DNA from: Parapedobacter sp. SGR-10
Lineage (GTDB): Bacteria; Bacteroidota; Bacteroidia; Sphingobacteriales; Sphingobacteriaceae
Direction of reading: 5' to 3'
Assembly (NCBI RefSeq): GCF_011030405.1
Contig: NZ_JAAJTJ010000028.1
Coordinates: 1-55,029, forward strand
Length of the DNA stretch: 55,029 nucleotides
A program made the position numbers and the translations under genes. This document shows, one piece after another, positions 1 through 9,384 of this stretch. The first letter of the stretch is position 1; the number at the start of each line of letters is the position of its first letter. The notes beneath the pieces were generated by a model. The model was not told where the DNA came from. It worked only from the letters and a program-made list of their open reading frames with translations, and made no database searches.

Positions 1-353
1 TATAAATATAGTGATTCCAAGCCATAGTTAAAAAAAAGACATTCAAACTGCAGAACCTGTATTACAAAAGGAATATTTTAAGAACAGCGTATCCAATAAA
101 AAAAGGTTTTCAAACGGGGAGAATGAAAACCTTTACTAACCAATTATAAACCTAAATTATGATACCACAAAGATAAGTGTAGAAAGTACACTTGTCAAGA
201 GTTTTCTAAAAACTTAACAATTATTTAACACACTTCATTTTTATATCCTTTTGTTGATACTAAAAGCCTTTATTATCATTTTTTAATTAGTCAGAAAAGT
301 ATAACAATAATTTGACACGAAAGGATCGTTCGAATTGGTATTTTTGCAACCAA
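1..353. other. Intergenic region before the efflux operon
   Basis: No gene is supported here. The stretch is AT-rich and holds an 11-bp hairpin (102-134, listed separately) and a 7-bp inverted repeat with a 5-nt spacer at 175-193 (AAGTGTA / TACACTT), which could be a protein-binding site. A TTG at 312 opens an in-frame extension of the TetR gene, but the ATG at 354 fits TetR family length better. Confidence 0.5.
102..134 (-). terminator. Hairpin, likely terminator reading leftwards
   Basis: Arms AAAGGTTTTCA (102-112) and TGAAAACCTTT (124-134) pair perfectly around an 11-nt loop. The A-run at 98-104 gives a U-tract only on the minus strand. No minus-strand gene is seen to its right, so its client is unclear. 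Confidence 0.4.
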
Positions 354-956
354 ATGAACGTTCAATTGACAGATAAGATCGAGTGTATTTTCAAACACAC
401 ATTGCTCCTGATCCAAGAGCACGGGTTTCATGGCACGCCCATGAGCCAGATTGCAAAATCTTCGGATGTCGCCATTGGGACCATATATCATTATTTTCCA
501 TCCAAAGAAGAACTGATACTGCAGCTATACGACTATTGCAAGCGGGAAATACATCGGTATATTTTTGATGATATGGACAAAAGTTTAAGCTACAAAGAGC
601 AATTTTTCATTGTTTTCAAACGCTTTTGTTCATTCTATCAGCACAATACGGATAAGTTCAGCTTTATGGAGCAATTTTATAATTCTCCGTTTTTTGAGAT
701 GGTCAAAGACAAAACCTGTGATGGAGATGGTCCCTATGAAGAAAACAAAGTCATTGCTTTCCTCCTACAAGGTATGGAAAAGAATATCTTGAAAAAACTG
801 GATGTATGTATATTATCATCAGCCTACATCGGGGTAGCCGTATCCTTTTCTAAATCTGTGCTCTATGGAAAAATACAATTCAACGAAAAACACCTGGACG
901 ATCTGATCGAAATCATTTGGAACGGCATAAAACAACAACACGAACATGAACTTTAA
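354..956 (+). CDS. TetR/AcrR family transcriptional regulator
   Basis: This is a one-component repressor, presumably of the efflux operon that follows. From the ATG at 354 the product is about 200 residues, normal for TetR. The first 50 residues carry the helix-turn-helix, including the family pattern MSQIAKSSDVAIGTIYHYF followed by SKEEL. The helical C-terminal ligand domain is not conserved enough to name an inducer. The frame is open upstream to a TTG at 312, but that start would add 14 residues not typical of the family. The gene overlaps the start of the TolC gene by 11 bp, which implies co-transcription and translational coupling. The palindrome over its start codon suggests autorepression. 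Confidence 0.88.
   Translation: MNVQLTDKIECIFKHTLLLIQEHGFHGTPMSQIAKSSDVAIGTIYHYFPSKEELILQLYDYCKREIHRYIFDDMDKSLSYKEQFFIVFKRFCSFYQHNTDKFSFMEQFYNSPFFEMVKDKTCDGDGPYEENKVIAFLLQGMEKNILKKLDVCILSSAYIGVAVSFSKSVLYGKIQFNEKHLDDLIEIIWNGIKQQHEHEL
355..364. promoter_or_regulatory. Putative TetR autoregulatory operator
   Basis: TGAACGTTCA is a perfect 10-bp palindrome that begins one base into the ATG at 354. A related half-site (CGTTCGAATTG) lies about 30 bp upstream, at 328-338. Many TetR repressors bind palindromes of this kind at their own promoter. The assignment is inferred from position and symmetry. Confidence 0.4.
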
Positions 957-2274
957 TTTTAAGCGCAAACTAATCCTTCTTTTTTTTGCAGTTTCCGGCT
1001 ATTCGATAGCTATCGGACAACAAGCGGCATCCCTGAATAATGCGACATTGGATGACTTGATCAATTATGCTTTGAGCAATAAGATCGAGCTCAAACAGGC
1101 ACAGATCGATCAGGAGATCGGAGAGCGGGAAATTGCTTCTGCCCTATCCGGATGGTTTCCACAGATCAGTGCTACCGGTAGCCTAAGCCATTACATCCAG
1201 ATGCCGACCACTAACTTTAATGGAAACAACGTTACTATGGGACAGCGCAATAACAGTGCGTTGACTTTTGAAGCTAATCAAGCATTGATCAGCCCCGAGC
1301 TCTTCCAGGCTTCAAAAGCGGCAAAATTCGTCCGCCAAACAAACGAACTCAATCTGGAAAATACCAAAATAAACACGGTCGTCAGTGTCAGCAAAGCCTA
1401 CTATGACATCTTGACCAGCGAAGAGCAGATCAAGATTATTTTGGAAAATATTGCTCGGTTAGAGAGACAACATGCCGAAGCCTCTGCTCGATATGAAGTA
1501 GGACTTGTCGACAAGACCGATTACAAAAGAGCACAAATATCCTTGAACAATGCCAAAGCCGAGCTGAAATCAGCCCAGGAATTGCGTAAATATAAATACG
1601 ATTACCTGAAAATGCTTTTGGCAATCCCTTCCGGACAATCCATTACCCTCTCTTTCGTTGACCAGAATATGGAATCCTCTATACTCTTGGACACGACAGA
1701 GTTGCTACAGATCGCTAATCGTGTGGAATTCAAACAGCTCCAAACCCTACAGGAAATCCAAAAACTGAATACACAGTACCAAAAATGGACTTTTATGCCC
1801 CGTATAGGTGCTTATGCCAACTATTCGATGAATTATAGAAACAACACATTTGCGGATATATATTCAGACAATTTTCCTGCTTCAACAGTAGGATTGAGTC
1901 TCAACCTCCCTATTTTTCAAGGGACAAAACGAATCCAGGAGATCAAAAAGTCTGAACTACAGGAAGAGCGTCTGCAACTCGATCTTCAAAACTTGGAGAA
2001 TCAGATCAGCACGGAATATTCTTCGGCTATGGCATCATATCGAGCAAACATGAACGATTGGCGAAACGCCAAAGAAAACATCGAATTGTCCGAAGAGGTC
2101 TATAATACGATCAAGCTTCAATATGATGCAGGTGTAAAAACCTATTTGGATCTGATGACAGCCGAAACGAACTTAAAAACAGCACAACTCAACTATCTCA
2201 ATGCATTATATGCCCTACTAGCAAGTAAATTGGACATCCAGAAAGCCTTAGGCACAATATCCACGAACAATTAA
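946..2274 (+). CDS. TolC family outer-membrane efflux protein
   Basis: The 442-residue product is the outer-membrane channel of a tripartite drug or metabolite pump. A signal peptide (about residues 1-24, ending near GQQ) precedes two repeats of the outer membrane efflux protein fold (PF02321). Long amphipathic helices are visible near residues 140-215 and 340-435, and the final part contains the YDAGVKTYLDLMTAETNL segment typical of the family. It starts inside the TetR gene and ends 31 bp before the adaptor gene, so the four genes form one operon. Substrate cannot be read from the sequence. Confidence 0.92.
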   Translation: MNFNFKRKLILLFFAVSGYSIAIGQQAASLNNATLDDLINYALSNKIELKQAQIDQEIGEREIASALSGWFPQISATGSLSHYIQMPTTNFNGNNVTMGQRNNSALTFEANQALISPELFQASKAAKFVRQTNELNLENTKINTVVSVSKAYYDILTSEEQIKIILENIARLERQHAEASARYEVGLVDKTDYKRAQISLNNAKAELKSAQELRKYKYDYLKMLLAIPSGQSITLSFVDQNMESSILLDTTELLQIANRVEFKQLQTLQEIQKLNTQYQKWTFMPRIGAYANYSMNYRNNTFADIYSDNFPASTVGLSLNLPIFQGTKRIQEIKKSELQEERLQLDLQNLENQISTEYSSAMASYRANMNDWRNAKENIELSEEVYNTIKLQYDAGVKTYLDLMTAETNLKTAQLNYLNALYALLASKLDIQKALGTISTNN

Positions 2275-2305
2275 CCTTAACTGAACACTACGAACACACA
2301 TAAAG

Positions 2306-3439
2306 ATGAATAAAAATCACATACTTTCAACTTTTCTTATCAGCACCGCATTATTCATACAATCCTGCGGTGGCAACGAGAACAACAAACAACAAGCCGG
2401 AAACAATCCTCAAGGCGAAATAGCTGTACCTGTATCCACAGCTATGGTGGACAAAGAAATTGTCTCTGGCGTCAAGAGCTATCCGGCAAATGTCGTGCCT
2501 TTGCAAGAAACCGAAATCCGTGCAGAGGTGACCGGATACATTACCAATATATATGTCAATGATGGTGCATACGTCAACAAAGGCCAACGGCTTTACGAAA
2601 TAGACCGCACACGCTATCAAGCTGCTGTGGACCAGGCCAAAGCTAATCTGGAGATCGCCAAGGCCAATCTCGATCGTGTACAGAAAGATTTACAACGCTA
2701 CCAAAGCCTCGCAGAGAAAGATGCGATAGCCAAACAAACCCTAGACTATGCTACGACGGACGTCAGCAACCAAAAAGCTCAGGTTCAAGCAGCCGAAGCC
2801 GCATTAACGACCGCACAGACCAATCTACAACGTTCGGTTATTGTGGCTCCCTTCTCCGGCAACATAGGTATTTCCCAAGTGCGCAATGGAGCATTGGTCA
2901 GTGCAGGCTCTACATTGTTGAACACAATCAGCTCTACCAACCCTATTGCAGTAGAATTCCAAATCAATGAACGGGATATATCCGAATTCAGCAAACTACA
3001 AAATGGAAATGCTAACACACAGATATATGTTACCTTGCCCGATGGTAGTCGATTTGAAGAAACCGGGCGGATCAGTACAATAGATCGTGCGGTGGACAGC
3101 CAGACCGGAACGATAAAAGTAAGAGCCTCGTTTTCAAACGGTTCAAACATACTACGTGCAGGCATGAATGCCACACTAAACGTAGAAAGCAAATCGAAAG
3201 AAGAGCAACTGATCATTCCATACAAGGCAGTCTTTGAGCAATTGGGCACATTCAACGTATACACAGTCAATGATAGCAGTAAAGTAGAACTCAAACAGAT
3301 TTCCTTAGGACAAAAGATCGACGATAAAATCGTCGTCACATCTGGCCTTGAAGTCGGACAAAAAATCGTGGTAGACGGTACCACCACTTTACGACCAGGC
3401 TCTAAAGTCACTGAAAATAATGTGCCGAACCAACAATAA
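2306..3439 (+). CDS. RND efflux periplasmic adaptor (membrane fusion) lipoprotein
   Basis: The 377-residue adaptor links the inner-membrane RND pump to the TolC channel. The N-terminus is a lipoprotein signal with the lipobox cysteine at residue 21 (FIQSCGG). A biotinyl-lipoyl-like segment (about 65-95, with VNDGAYVNKGQRLYEID), a coiled-coil hairpin (about 95-170), a second lipoyl half with APFSGNIGIS, and beta-barrel and membrane-proximal domains follow in AcrA/MexA order. Length is normal. It lies 27 bp before the RND gene. Its partners are certain from context; the exported substrate is unknown. Confidence 0.93.
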   Translation: MNKNHILSTFLISTALFIQSCGGNENNKQQAGNNPQGEIAVPVSTAMVDKEIVSGVKSYPANVVPLQETEIRAEVTGYITNIYVNDGAYVNKGQRLYEIDRTRYQAAVDQAKANLEIAKANLDRVQKDLQRYQSLAEKDAIAKQTLDYATTDVSNQKAQVQAAEAALTTAQTNLQRSVIVAPFSGNIGISQVRNGALVSAGSTLLNTISSTNPIAVEFQINERDISEFSKLQNGNANTQIYVTLPDGSRFEETGRISTIDRAVDSQTGTIKVRASFSNGSNILRAGMNATLNVESKSKEEQLIIPYKAVFEQLGTFNVYTVNDSSKVELKQISLGQKIDDKIVVTSGLEVGQKIVVDGTTTLRPGSKVTENNVPNQQ

Positions 3440-3466
3440 TATTTGCAGAACGCTAATTAGACAACA

Positions 3467-6400
3467 ATGATTTCAGAAGTATTTATAAAAAGACCTGTCA
3501 CAGCCATAGTGATCTCCATTCTGATTACCATTATCGGATTGATCGCCATCACGACGCTGCCGATCAGTCAATACCCATCCATCGCCCCTCCTACTGTTAC
3601 GGTAACAGCCAACTATACGGGAGCCGATGCACAGACAGTCGAGCAGACCGTGACTACGCCGATAGAGAGCCAGATCAACGGTACACCGGGTATGATCTAT
3701 ATGTCATCCAACAGTACTTCAAATGGGCAGGCACAAATTACGGTTACATTTGAAGTAGGAACGGATATTGATATAGCCACACTGGATGTGCAAAACCGTG
3801 TAGGCATTGCGGAGCCCTCTTTACCAGAGACCGTACGTCGATTGGGTGTGACCACGCGCAAAGCCAACACAGATGTACTGATGTTGGTCTCATTGGTTTC
3901 ACCGAAAGGGACGAGAGATAATAAATTCCTGGCCAACTATGCCAACCTCTACGTAAGGGATGCCTTGATGCGTGTCAAAGGTGTCGGTGATGTCAATTCC
4001 TTTGGACAGCCTTTCTCCATGCGTGTGTGGCTAGATGCCAATAAACTGGCCAATCTAAATATGACACCGGCAGACATATCTGCTGCGATCAACGAACAAA
4101 ACATACGCATTCCGGGTGGTAGTGTAGGCGGTAATCCGCAAGAATCCACGACGGTATTCGAATACCCCGTCATCACCGACTCAGATCTATCCGAAGTCGA
4201 AGACTTTGAAAATATCGTCGTAAAAACAAATCAGGATGGATCTATTGTTCTGTTGAAAGATGTGGCGAGAGTCGAACTGGGACAATTCAACTATGGTACA
4301 TCGACCAAAGTGAACGGAATGACATCTACCGGAATGATGATCAATCAAACGCCGGGAGGAAATGCTGTCGAAACAGCCGAGGGGATTTATGCCGCGTTGG
4401 ATAAACTCAAAGAATCTTTTCCGGAAGATGTAGACTATGTAGTCGGTTATGAGACCGTCTCTGTCGTCAAAGCATCCATTAATTCCGTGATCACGACCCT
4501 AATTGAAGCACTTGTCCTTGTGACATTAGTGGTATTCTTCTTCCTCCAAAGTTGGCGGGCCACCTTGATACCCGTATTGGCAATCCCGGTTTCGATCATT
4601 GGTACCTTTATTTTCTTCACGCTATTCGGTTTCTCGATCAACAACCTGACTATGCTGGCTTTTGTACTCGCTATTGGTATCGTCGTGGATGATGCTATTG
4701 TCGTGGTGGAGGCCGTACAGCATTATATCGATCACAATAAGCTAAGTGCAAAAGAGGCGACCATACGTGCGATGAAGGACATTACTGCTCCTGTGATTGC
4801 CATCGGGTTGATCCTGGCAGCTGTATTTGTTCCCGTAGGATTCATCCCCGGCATGGTAGGTAAATTGTACCAACAGTTTGCCATTACCATTGCAGTATCG
4901 GTATTATTGTCAGCCTTCATAGCCTTATCACTCACTCCGGCACTTTGTTCGCTTCTGTTAAAACCAACAGCTGTTACCCAAGAATCCAAAGGGCTAAACA
5001 AGCTTTTCTATAAATTCAATCTTTGGTTTGAGAAAGTAACCAACAACTATTCCAGAGGTGTAAAAAAAGCCATCAAAGCCACTCCCCTGGTATTGGTCAT
5101 CCTGCTTTGTATTTTCATCGGTACGGGCTGGATGTTCAAGACTAAGCCGACAGGTTTTATTCCCACCGAGGACGGCGGAATGTTCTTTGCAGGGGTCACC
5201 TTGCCTGAAGGAGCCTCCGCCTCACGTACCAACGAAGTATTGCAAGAGCTGGAGGATGAGGTCCGCCGTGATTTTCCGGAGATAAAATATGTCACGAGCA
5301 TTTCGGGTATCAATATCCTAAACCGATCGTTCAAACCCAATGGCGCTACCTTATTCGTTTCCTTAAAGCCCTGGAAAGAAAGAAAGCGTACAGCTAGTCA
5401 GATTACAGGAGCTATTATGGGCAAATATGCACAATATCCCAAAGCTCGGATACTTGCCGTAACTCCCCCTGCCATTCCGGGATTAGGATCTTCCGGAGGC
5501 TTTTCTTTACTTGTACAGGATTTACAAACGATTGATATCAAGCAATTCGAAGCCACGGTAGGCAAATTTTTAGCCGCAGCAAACCAACGTCCCGAAATCG
5601 GGATGGCTTATACGCTCTTCAACTCCAATTCGCCAAACTACAAACTGCACGTAAACCGTGAGCAGGCAAAGAGAATGGGAGTTCCGGTATCGAGCATCTA
5701 CTCTACAATATCCGCTTATCTAGGAAGTAGCTATGTCAATGACTTCACCAAATACGGCCGAAATTTCCGTGTCGTGACGCAAGCGGACATGGGTTACCGG
5801 ATGAATATAGAAGACATCACCAAACTCTATGTAAACAATGTACAGGGACAGCCTGTGCCGATGGGTACACTGGTCAATTACGAGTTGGTCACGATGCCTT
5901 CTATCATCAACCACTACAATATCTTTAGAAGTATTGAAGTATCCGGAAGCTCTGCATCGGGATACAGTTCAGGAGACGCACTGCGGGCGCTGGAAGAAGT
6001 CGCCGCAGAAACCTTGCCGGCAGGATTCGATTATCAATTTTCCGGCCTATCCCTACAAGAAAAGCAATCGGGTTCCAAAACCATACAAATATTTGCCTTA
6101 TGTATTCTGTTTGTATTTCTGCTCTTAGCAGCCTTATACGAGAGTTGGTCGGTTCCATTCTCGATACTACTATCGGTACCACTAGGTGTATTTGGGGCCA
6201 TTCTGGCCTTGATGTTGCTTCCAAAGCTTGACAACAACATCTATGCACAGATCGGATTGGTCACGATCATTGGGCTTGCTGCAAAAAATGCGATTCTAAT
6301 CGTGGAGTTTGCGAAGGAGCGTGTCGATATTGGTATGAATTTACTGGAAGCCACCTTGGAAGCTGTCAAGCTCCGTCTGCGTCCGATCATCATGACTTCC

Positions 6401-6637
6401 CTGGCCTTTATCCTTGGGATCATCCCACTGATGATTTCTACAGGGGCCGGTGCCGTATCGAGGCAGACGATCGGATGGACTGTATTCGGAGGAATGACCG
6501 CAGCCACATTCCTGGCAATATTTATTGTACCTGTTCTGTTCGTGATCATTACACGCCTGAGCTATGGTAAGAAAAAATTGGCCGAATTGGAAGCTTCTTT
6601 CGATGAGGAAAAGAAAAAACAGCTTAGCTCCCACTAG
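3467..6637 (+). CDS. RND multidrug efflux transporter, HAE1 family permease
   Basis: The 1056-residue inner-membrane proton antiporter is the size of AcrB/MexB. It opens with the family N-terminus (residues 1-30, IKRPVTAIVISI), has a first periplasmic loop of about 300 residues and a TM4 segment with adjacent aspartates (GIVVDDAIVVVEA, near residues 405-415) needed for proton relay in the family. A second large loop follows, then a C-terminal transmembrane bundle with IGLAAKNAILIVEFAKER. It is the last gene of the operon; a strong hairpin terminator sits 25 bp after the stop. The regulator makes an inducible drug or solvent pump likely, but this is inference. Confidence 0.95.
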   Translation: MISEVFIKRPVTAIVISILITIIGLIAITTLPISQYPSIAPPTVTVTANYTGADAQTVEQTVTTPIESQINGTPGMIYMSSNSTSNGQAQITVTFEVGTDIDIATLDVQNRVGIAEPSLPETVRRLGVTTRKANTDVLMLVSLVSPKGTRDNKFLANYANLYVRDALMRVKGVGDVNSFGQPFSMRVWLDANKLANLNMTPADISAAINEQNIRIPGGSVGGNPQESTTVFEYPVITDSDLSEVEDFENIVVKTNQDGSIVLLKDVARVELGQFNYGTSTKVNGMTSTGMMINQTPGGNAVETAEGIYAALDKLKESFPEDVDYVVGYETVSVVKASINSVITTLIEALVLVTLVVFFFLQSWRATLIPVLAIPVSIIGTFIFFTLFGFSINNLTMLAFVLAIGIVVDDAIVVVEAVQHYIDHNKLSAKEATIRAMKDITAPVIAIGLILAAVFVPVGFIPGMVGKLYQQFAITIAVSVLLSAFIALSLTPALCSLLLKPTAVTQESKGLNKLFYKFNLWFEKVTNNYSRGVKKAIKATPLVLVILLCIFIGTGWMFKTKPTGFIPTEDGGMFFAGVTLPEGASASRTNEVLQELEDEVRRDFPEIKYVTSISGINILNRSFKPNGATLFVSLKPWKERKRTASQITGAIMGKYAQYPKARILAVTPPAIPGLGSSGGFSLLVQDLQTIDIKQFEATVGKFLAAANQRPEIGMAYTLFNSNSPNYKLHVNREQAKRMGVPVSSIYSTISAYLGSSYVNDFTKYGRNFRVVTQADMGYRMNIEDITKLYVNNVQGQPVPMGTLVNYELVTMPSIINHYNIFRSIEVSGSSASGYSSGDALRALEEVAAETLPAGFDYQFSGLSLQEKQSGSKTIQIFALCILFVFLLLAALYESWSVPFSILLSVPLGVFGAILALMLLPKLDNNIYAQIGLVTIIGLAAKNAILIVEFAKERVDIGMNLLEATLEAVKLRLRPIIMTSLAFILGIIPLMISTGAGAVSRQTIGWTVFGGMTAATFLAIFIVPVLFVIITRLSYGKKKLAELEASFDEEKKKQLSSH

Positions 6638-6661
6638 CCTCGTACTCATCATAATACATAC

Positions 6662-6692
6662 ACAAAAGCCAATCTTTTCGATTGGCTTTTGT
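6662..6692 (+). terminator. Rho-independent terminator of the efflux operon
   Basis: A perfect 13-bp stem (ACAAAAGCCAATC / GATTGGCTTTTGT) with a 5-nt loop is followed by T-rich sequence (CATTTTTAAACTTTTTT), 25 bp after the RND stop codon. Confidence 0.85.
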
Positions 6693-6751
6693 CATTTTTA
6701 AACTTTTTTGATTTAATAATCAGCTACTTTACCAAAACATATAAAATTATT

Positions 6752-6782
6752 TTTGCATTCACTGCGAGAAGACTTATATTTG
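6752..6782 (+). promoter_or_regulatory. Promoter of tRNA-Leu
   Basis: TTTG (6752-6755), 19 bp, then TATATTTG (6775-6782) match the Bacteroidota -33/-7 consensus exactly. The mature tRNA starts about 25 nt downstream. Confidence 0.75.
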
Positions 6783-6806
6783 CATCGTCAAACAACAAAG
6801 CAGCTT

Positions 6807-6888
6807 GCCCAGCTGGCGGAATTGGTAGACGCGTTGGTCTCAAACACCAATATCTTCGGATGTGCCGGTTCGACTCCGGCGCTGGGTA
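6807..6888 (+). tRNA. tRNA-Leu (anticodon CAA)
   Basis: The cloverleaf can be drawn by hand. The acceptor stem is GCCCAGC/GCTGGGT with one G-U pair and discriminator A at 6888. The D arm contains GGCGGAATTGGTAGAC, and the anticodon stem TTGGT/ACCAA has loop CTCAAAC, giving anticodon CAA for UUG codons. A class II variable arm (ATC-TTCG-GAT) is present, as expected for leucine, and the T arm is GCCGG-TTCGACT-CCGGC. The 3' CCA is not encoded. Confidence 0.95.
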
Positions 6889-6890
6889 CT

Positions 6891-6918
6891 AAAACAGGGA
6901 TTTTTCAATCCCTGTTTT
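6891..6918. terminator. Bidirectional terminator between tRNA-Leu and the PUL
   Basis: A 12-bp stem AAAACAGGGATT/AATCCCTGTTTT with loop TTTC is followed by a T-run on the plus strand. The A-run in the left arm lets it also serve minus-strand transcripts from the polysaccharide locus, whose last gene stops at 6983. Confidence 0.8.
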
Positions 6919-6982
6919 TGTTTTTAGGCAACCCCTATCTACCTGAAATATAAGGACTCTTTTCGATACGCAATACCACAAA

Positions 6983-9313
6983 CTAATCTTCCAGATCAGA
7001 GCGTGATTTTAACATACCAATAAATTTCGGATTCAACTTTTCACCTTTTGATTTCAGCGCGTTTAGTATATCTTTTCCAAGCATAGTGTTGGAATGGTTG
7101 AATTTTAGCTTTTCATTGATCTTCATGAAATCATAACGGTTTAATAAAGAAGGAGCAAATTCACCCGCGACTTTAGGGGAATAGATCGTACAGTTGGAAA
7201 AAACAGTCGCCAATGTGGTATCTAGCTCCAACGCTATTTCTTGTTCAGCGTTCACCTCTGGTAGAATTTTACTTTCCAACAAGTAAATTTCTCCCTTCAT
7301 CGTTCCAAATTTTTTACTCTTCAACGCCGACAGATTGGAATTGCGGATGATTACCCTTGCAGGAACTCCCGAAATATCTATTTTCACGGGAGGACAGTTT
7401 ACGATCTCCAATTGTAAGAATAGGGAATTTGCATCTTTTACATCTTCGCTGCCATTTTTCACGAGGAAATGATTATTTTTTTCGTCGGATCCCACTTGCG
7501 AAAGATCTTCCAAGGCTACATTATCAACCAATATTTTACTATTAGCCCTCAATTCTATCGCATCATAGCTTCCCTTTGCATCAACGTAATATCCTTTCGG
7601 ATCGTAGAGTGTCACGATACGGACACCCCTATTTTCACCGTGTACAATGATATTTCTGAATTGGACATCTTTCGGAAATATAATCCTCTCCCCATGTTTC
7701 ATTTCTGAAAACGGACTGAGGTTCATCAAATAAAGAGATCCCTTAGATTTACTATTGGTGCAGTCTATGACCATATTTTCGATAGCAATAGACCTACCAA
7801 ATACTATCGGATACTTATAATCAAAATTTGCTGGACTAAAATCCAAAATATGGTTAGCGGCACTTTCTGCCGGAATGAATTTACAATTGGAAATCTTGAT
7901 ATCTCCATCCCACTTAGACCCAAAATCTCTTCTAAAATTTATAAAAGAGCGGTGTTCGCAAGTTGTGTTCTGAATAATGAGATCCCCTCCTCCCGTAATA
8001 GAAATACCTCTATAACCGATTTTTGAATTCAATATCGACAAATTCCAGCAATGAAAATGAACGTCTACCCTATTGAGGTGGCAACCGTCTATTTTAAAGT
8101 TTTTGTTCATATTGGTACCAAAAACTCCCCAATGTACGGCACTCCCCTCCGCAGTGACATTCTTAAAAGTCGCATTCAGAATCCTTCCACCCGATATACC
8201 ATACGTACCTGCCGGAACATCGTTTGCGGTTCCTTCCCTATCCTGTTCATATGGGATGAGACGAATATTTTCTAATTTAACTTCGTATACTTTACTGAAA
8301 TTATAAAAACCGGTTCTTGCATTGGGTGCAATATCCTTCTTGCCTGCTTCCAGCCTAACGACCTGATTACTGATGTACGTCCTTGACCGTAGAATCCCAA
8401 AGCCATTTTTGGTGTAGCCTTTTCCGTGGCTATCGCCCGAAAGACAAAAACAACCACCATTAATGGTCAAATAGGTATCATCCACAGGAATGATCTCTAT
8501 AGTGGAGAAATCTTTGAATGTATAGGCCACTTCTCCCAATACCTTTCCATGCTCTTCTATATATACAAATTCTTGTCTGGACCAAGACTGACCGACAAAT
8601 CTGGCCCCAGCTCTGAATCCGATTTTGTCATTCGTATCCTCTATATACATCAAATGTCCCGAAAAAGGCGAAAATTCTTCTATCACACTTACACCAGGCT
8701 TAAATTTATTCAAAATATTAGCCTTCTCCTGCGCGGAGAACGTGTGTTTTACTTTTTGCTTTTTACTTGCTACAACAAATTTGTAAGCTTTTGGGGTATT
8801 GAATTGTTCATCTATATGAAAAATAGAATTGCCCCATTCCACATTATAAAAAATCTGTATCCCATTGGTTTCTTTTAACCAAAATTCCCCTGTATAATTA
8901 AATACAGGAAGATCGTGAGCATTGGCGTATTGATGTGCTTTTTTTATCTCAATCCCATCATCATGTACACCATCAGATACTGTCCCAAACATTTTATAAT
9001 TGACCACAGATACATTGATCAATGTGGCAAACAAACCATTCTGAAGAGCTATACCTGTCTGAGATTGATCCTGTTGATCATTGATCAGATATTCTGCATG
9101 ACCTCCATCATCGGCTTGATGGTACCCTAATACCTTAACAATATCACCTTTTTTAAGTTTCTTTTCGGAGACCAGTGTATTTACATTGGCAAAAATTCTC
9201 ATTGTGCCCGCAACGACATTCTCTTTTTCTGCAGCATAGGAGGAATGAGCAAAGCCCCCTGCTGTCAATACCGTGGCTCCAAGTGTTTTCAGTACGTTTC
9301 TTCTTGTAAACAT
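6983..9313 (-). CDS. Secreted right-handed beta-helix protein (pectate lyase superfamily)
   Basis: The 776-residue product has a Tat-like N-terminus (FTRRNVLKTLGATVLTAGG, residues 2-20), unusual among the ordinary Sec signals of this locus. A segment near residues 105-135 (FGTVSDGVHDDGIEIKKAH) matches the opening of the pectate lyase 3 / tail-spike fold. The rest is rich in short N/G/I repeats such as GGGDLIIQNTTCEH and NCKFIPAES that indicate a parallel beta-helix, probably a glycan-binding or lyase scaffold. I recognise no catalytic set, so lyase activity is only inferred from fold and context. It is the last gene of the leftward locus, 71 bp after the PL6 gene, and probably acts on the same uronic-acid glycan. 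Confidence 0.75.
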   Translation of the reverse strand: MFTRRNVLKTLGATVLTAGGFAHSSYAAEKENVVAGTMRIFANVNTLVSEKKLKKGDIVKVLGYHQADDGGHAEYLINDQQDQSQTGIALQNGLFATLINVSVVNYKMFGTVSDGVHDDGIEIKKAHQYANAHDLPVFNYTGEFWLKETNGIQIFYNVEWGNSIFHIDEQFNTPKAYKFVVASKKQKVKHTFSAQEKANILNKFKPGVSVIEEFSPFSGHLMYIEDTNDKIGFRAGARFVGQSWSRQEFVYIEEHGKVLGEVAYTFKDFSTIEIIPVDDTYLTINGGCFCLSGDSHGKGYTKNGFGILRSRTYISNQVVRLEAGKKDIAPNARTGFYNFSKVYEVKLENIRLIPYEQDREGTANDVPAGTYGISGGRILNATFKNVTAEGSAVHWGVFGTNMNKNFKIDGCHLNRVDVHFHCWNLSILNSKIGYRGISITGGGDLIIQNTTCEHRSFINFRRDFGSKWDGDIKISNCKFIPAESAANHILDFSPANFDYKYPIVFGRSIAIENMVIDCTNSKSKGSLYLMNLSPFSEMKHGERIIFPKDVQFRNIIVHGENRGVRIVTLYDPKGYYVDAKGSYDAIELRANSKILVDNVALEDLSQVGSDEKNNHFLVKNGSEDVKDANSLFLQLEIVNCPPVKIDISGVPARVIIRNSNLSALKSKKFGTMKGEIYLLESKILPEVNAEQEIALELDTTLATVFSNCTIYSPKVAGEFAPSLLNRYDFMKINEKLKFNHSNTMLGKDILNALKSKGEKLNPKFIGMLKSRSDLED

Positions 9314-9384
9314 AGTTCAAGTTCAGTTGATTATATACATCCCATTCAGTCTTTTCCTTAAATCAAATACATTTATCTGTTGAC

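Noticed and set aside
312..353. TTG-start extension of the TetR protein
   Set aside because: Adds 14 residues outside the family norm; the ATG at 354 fits better.
2785..3411. 208-codon open frame antisense to the RND adaptor gene
   Set aside because: Opposite strand of a conserved adaptor; no motif.
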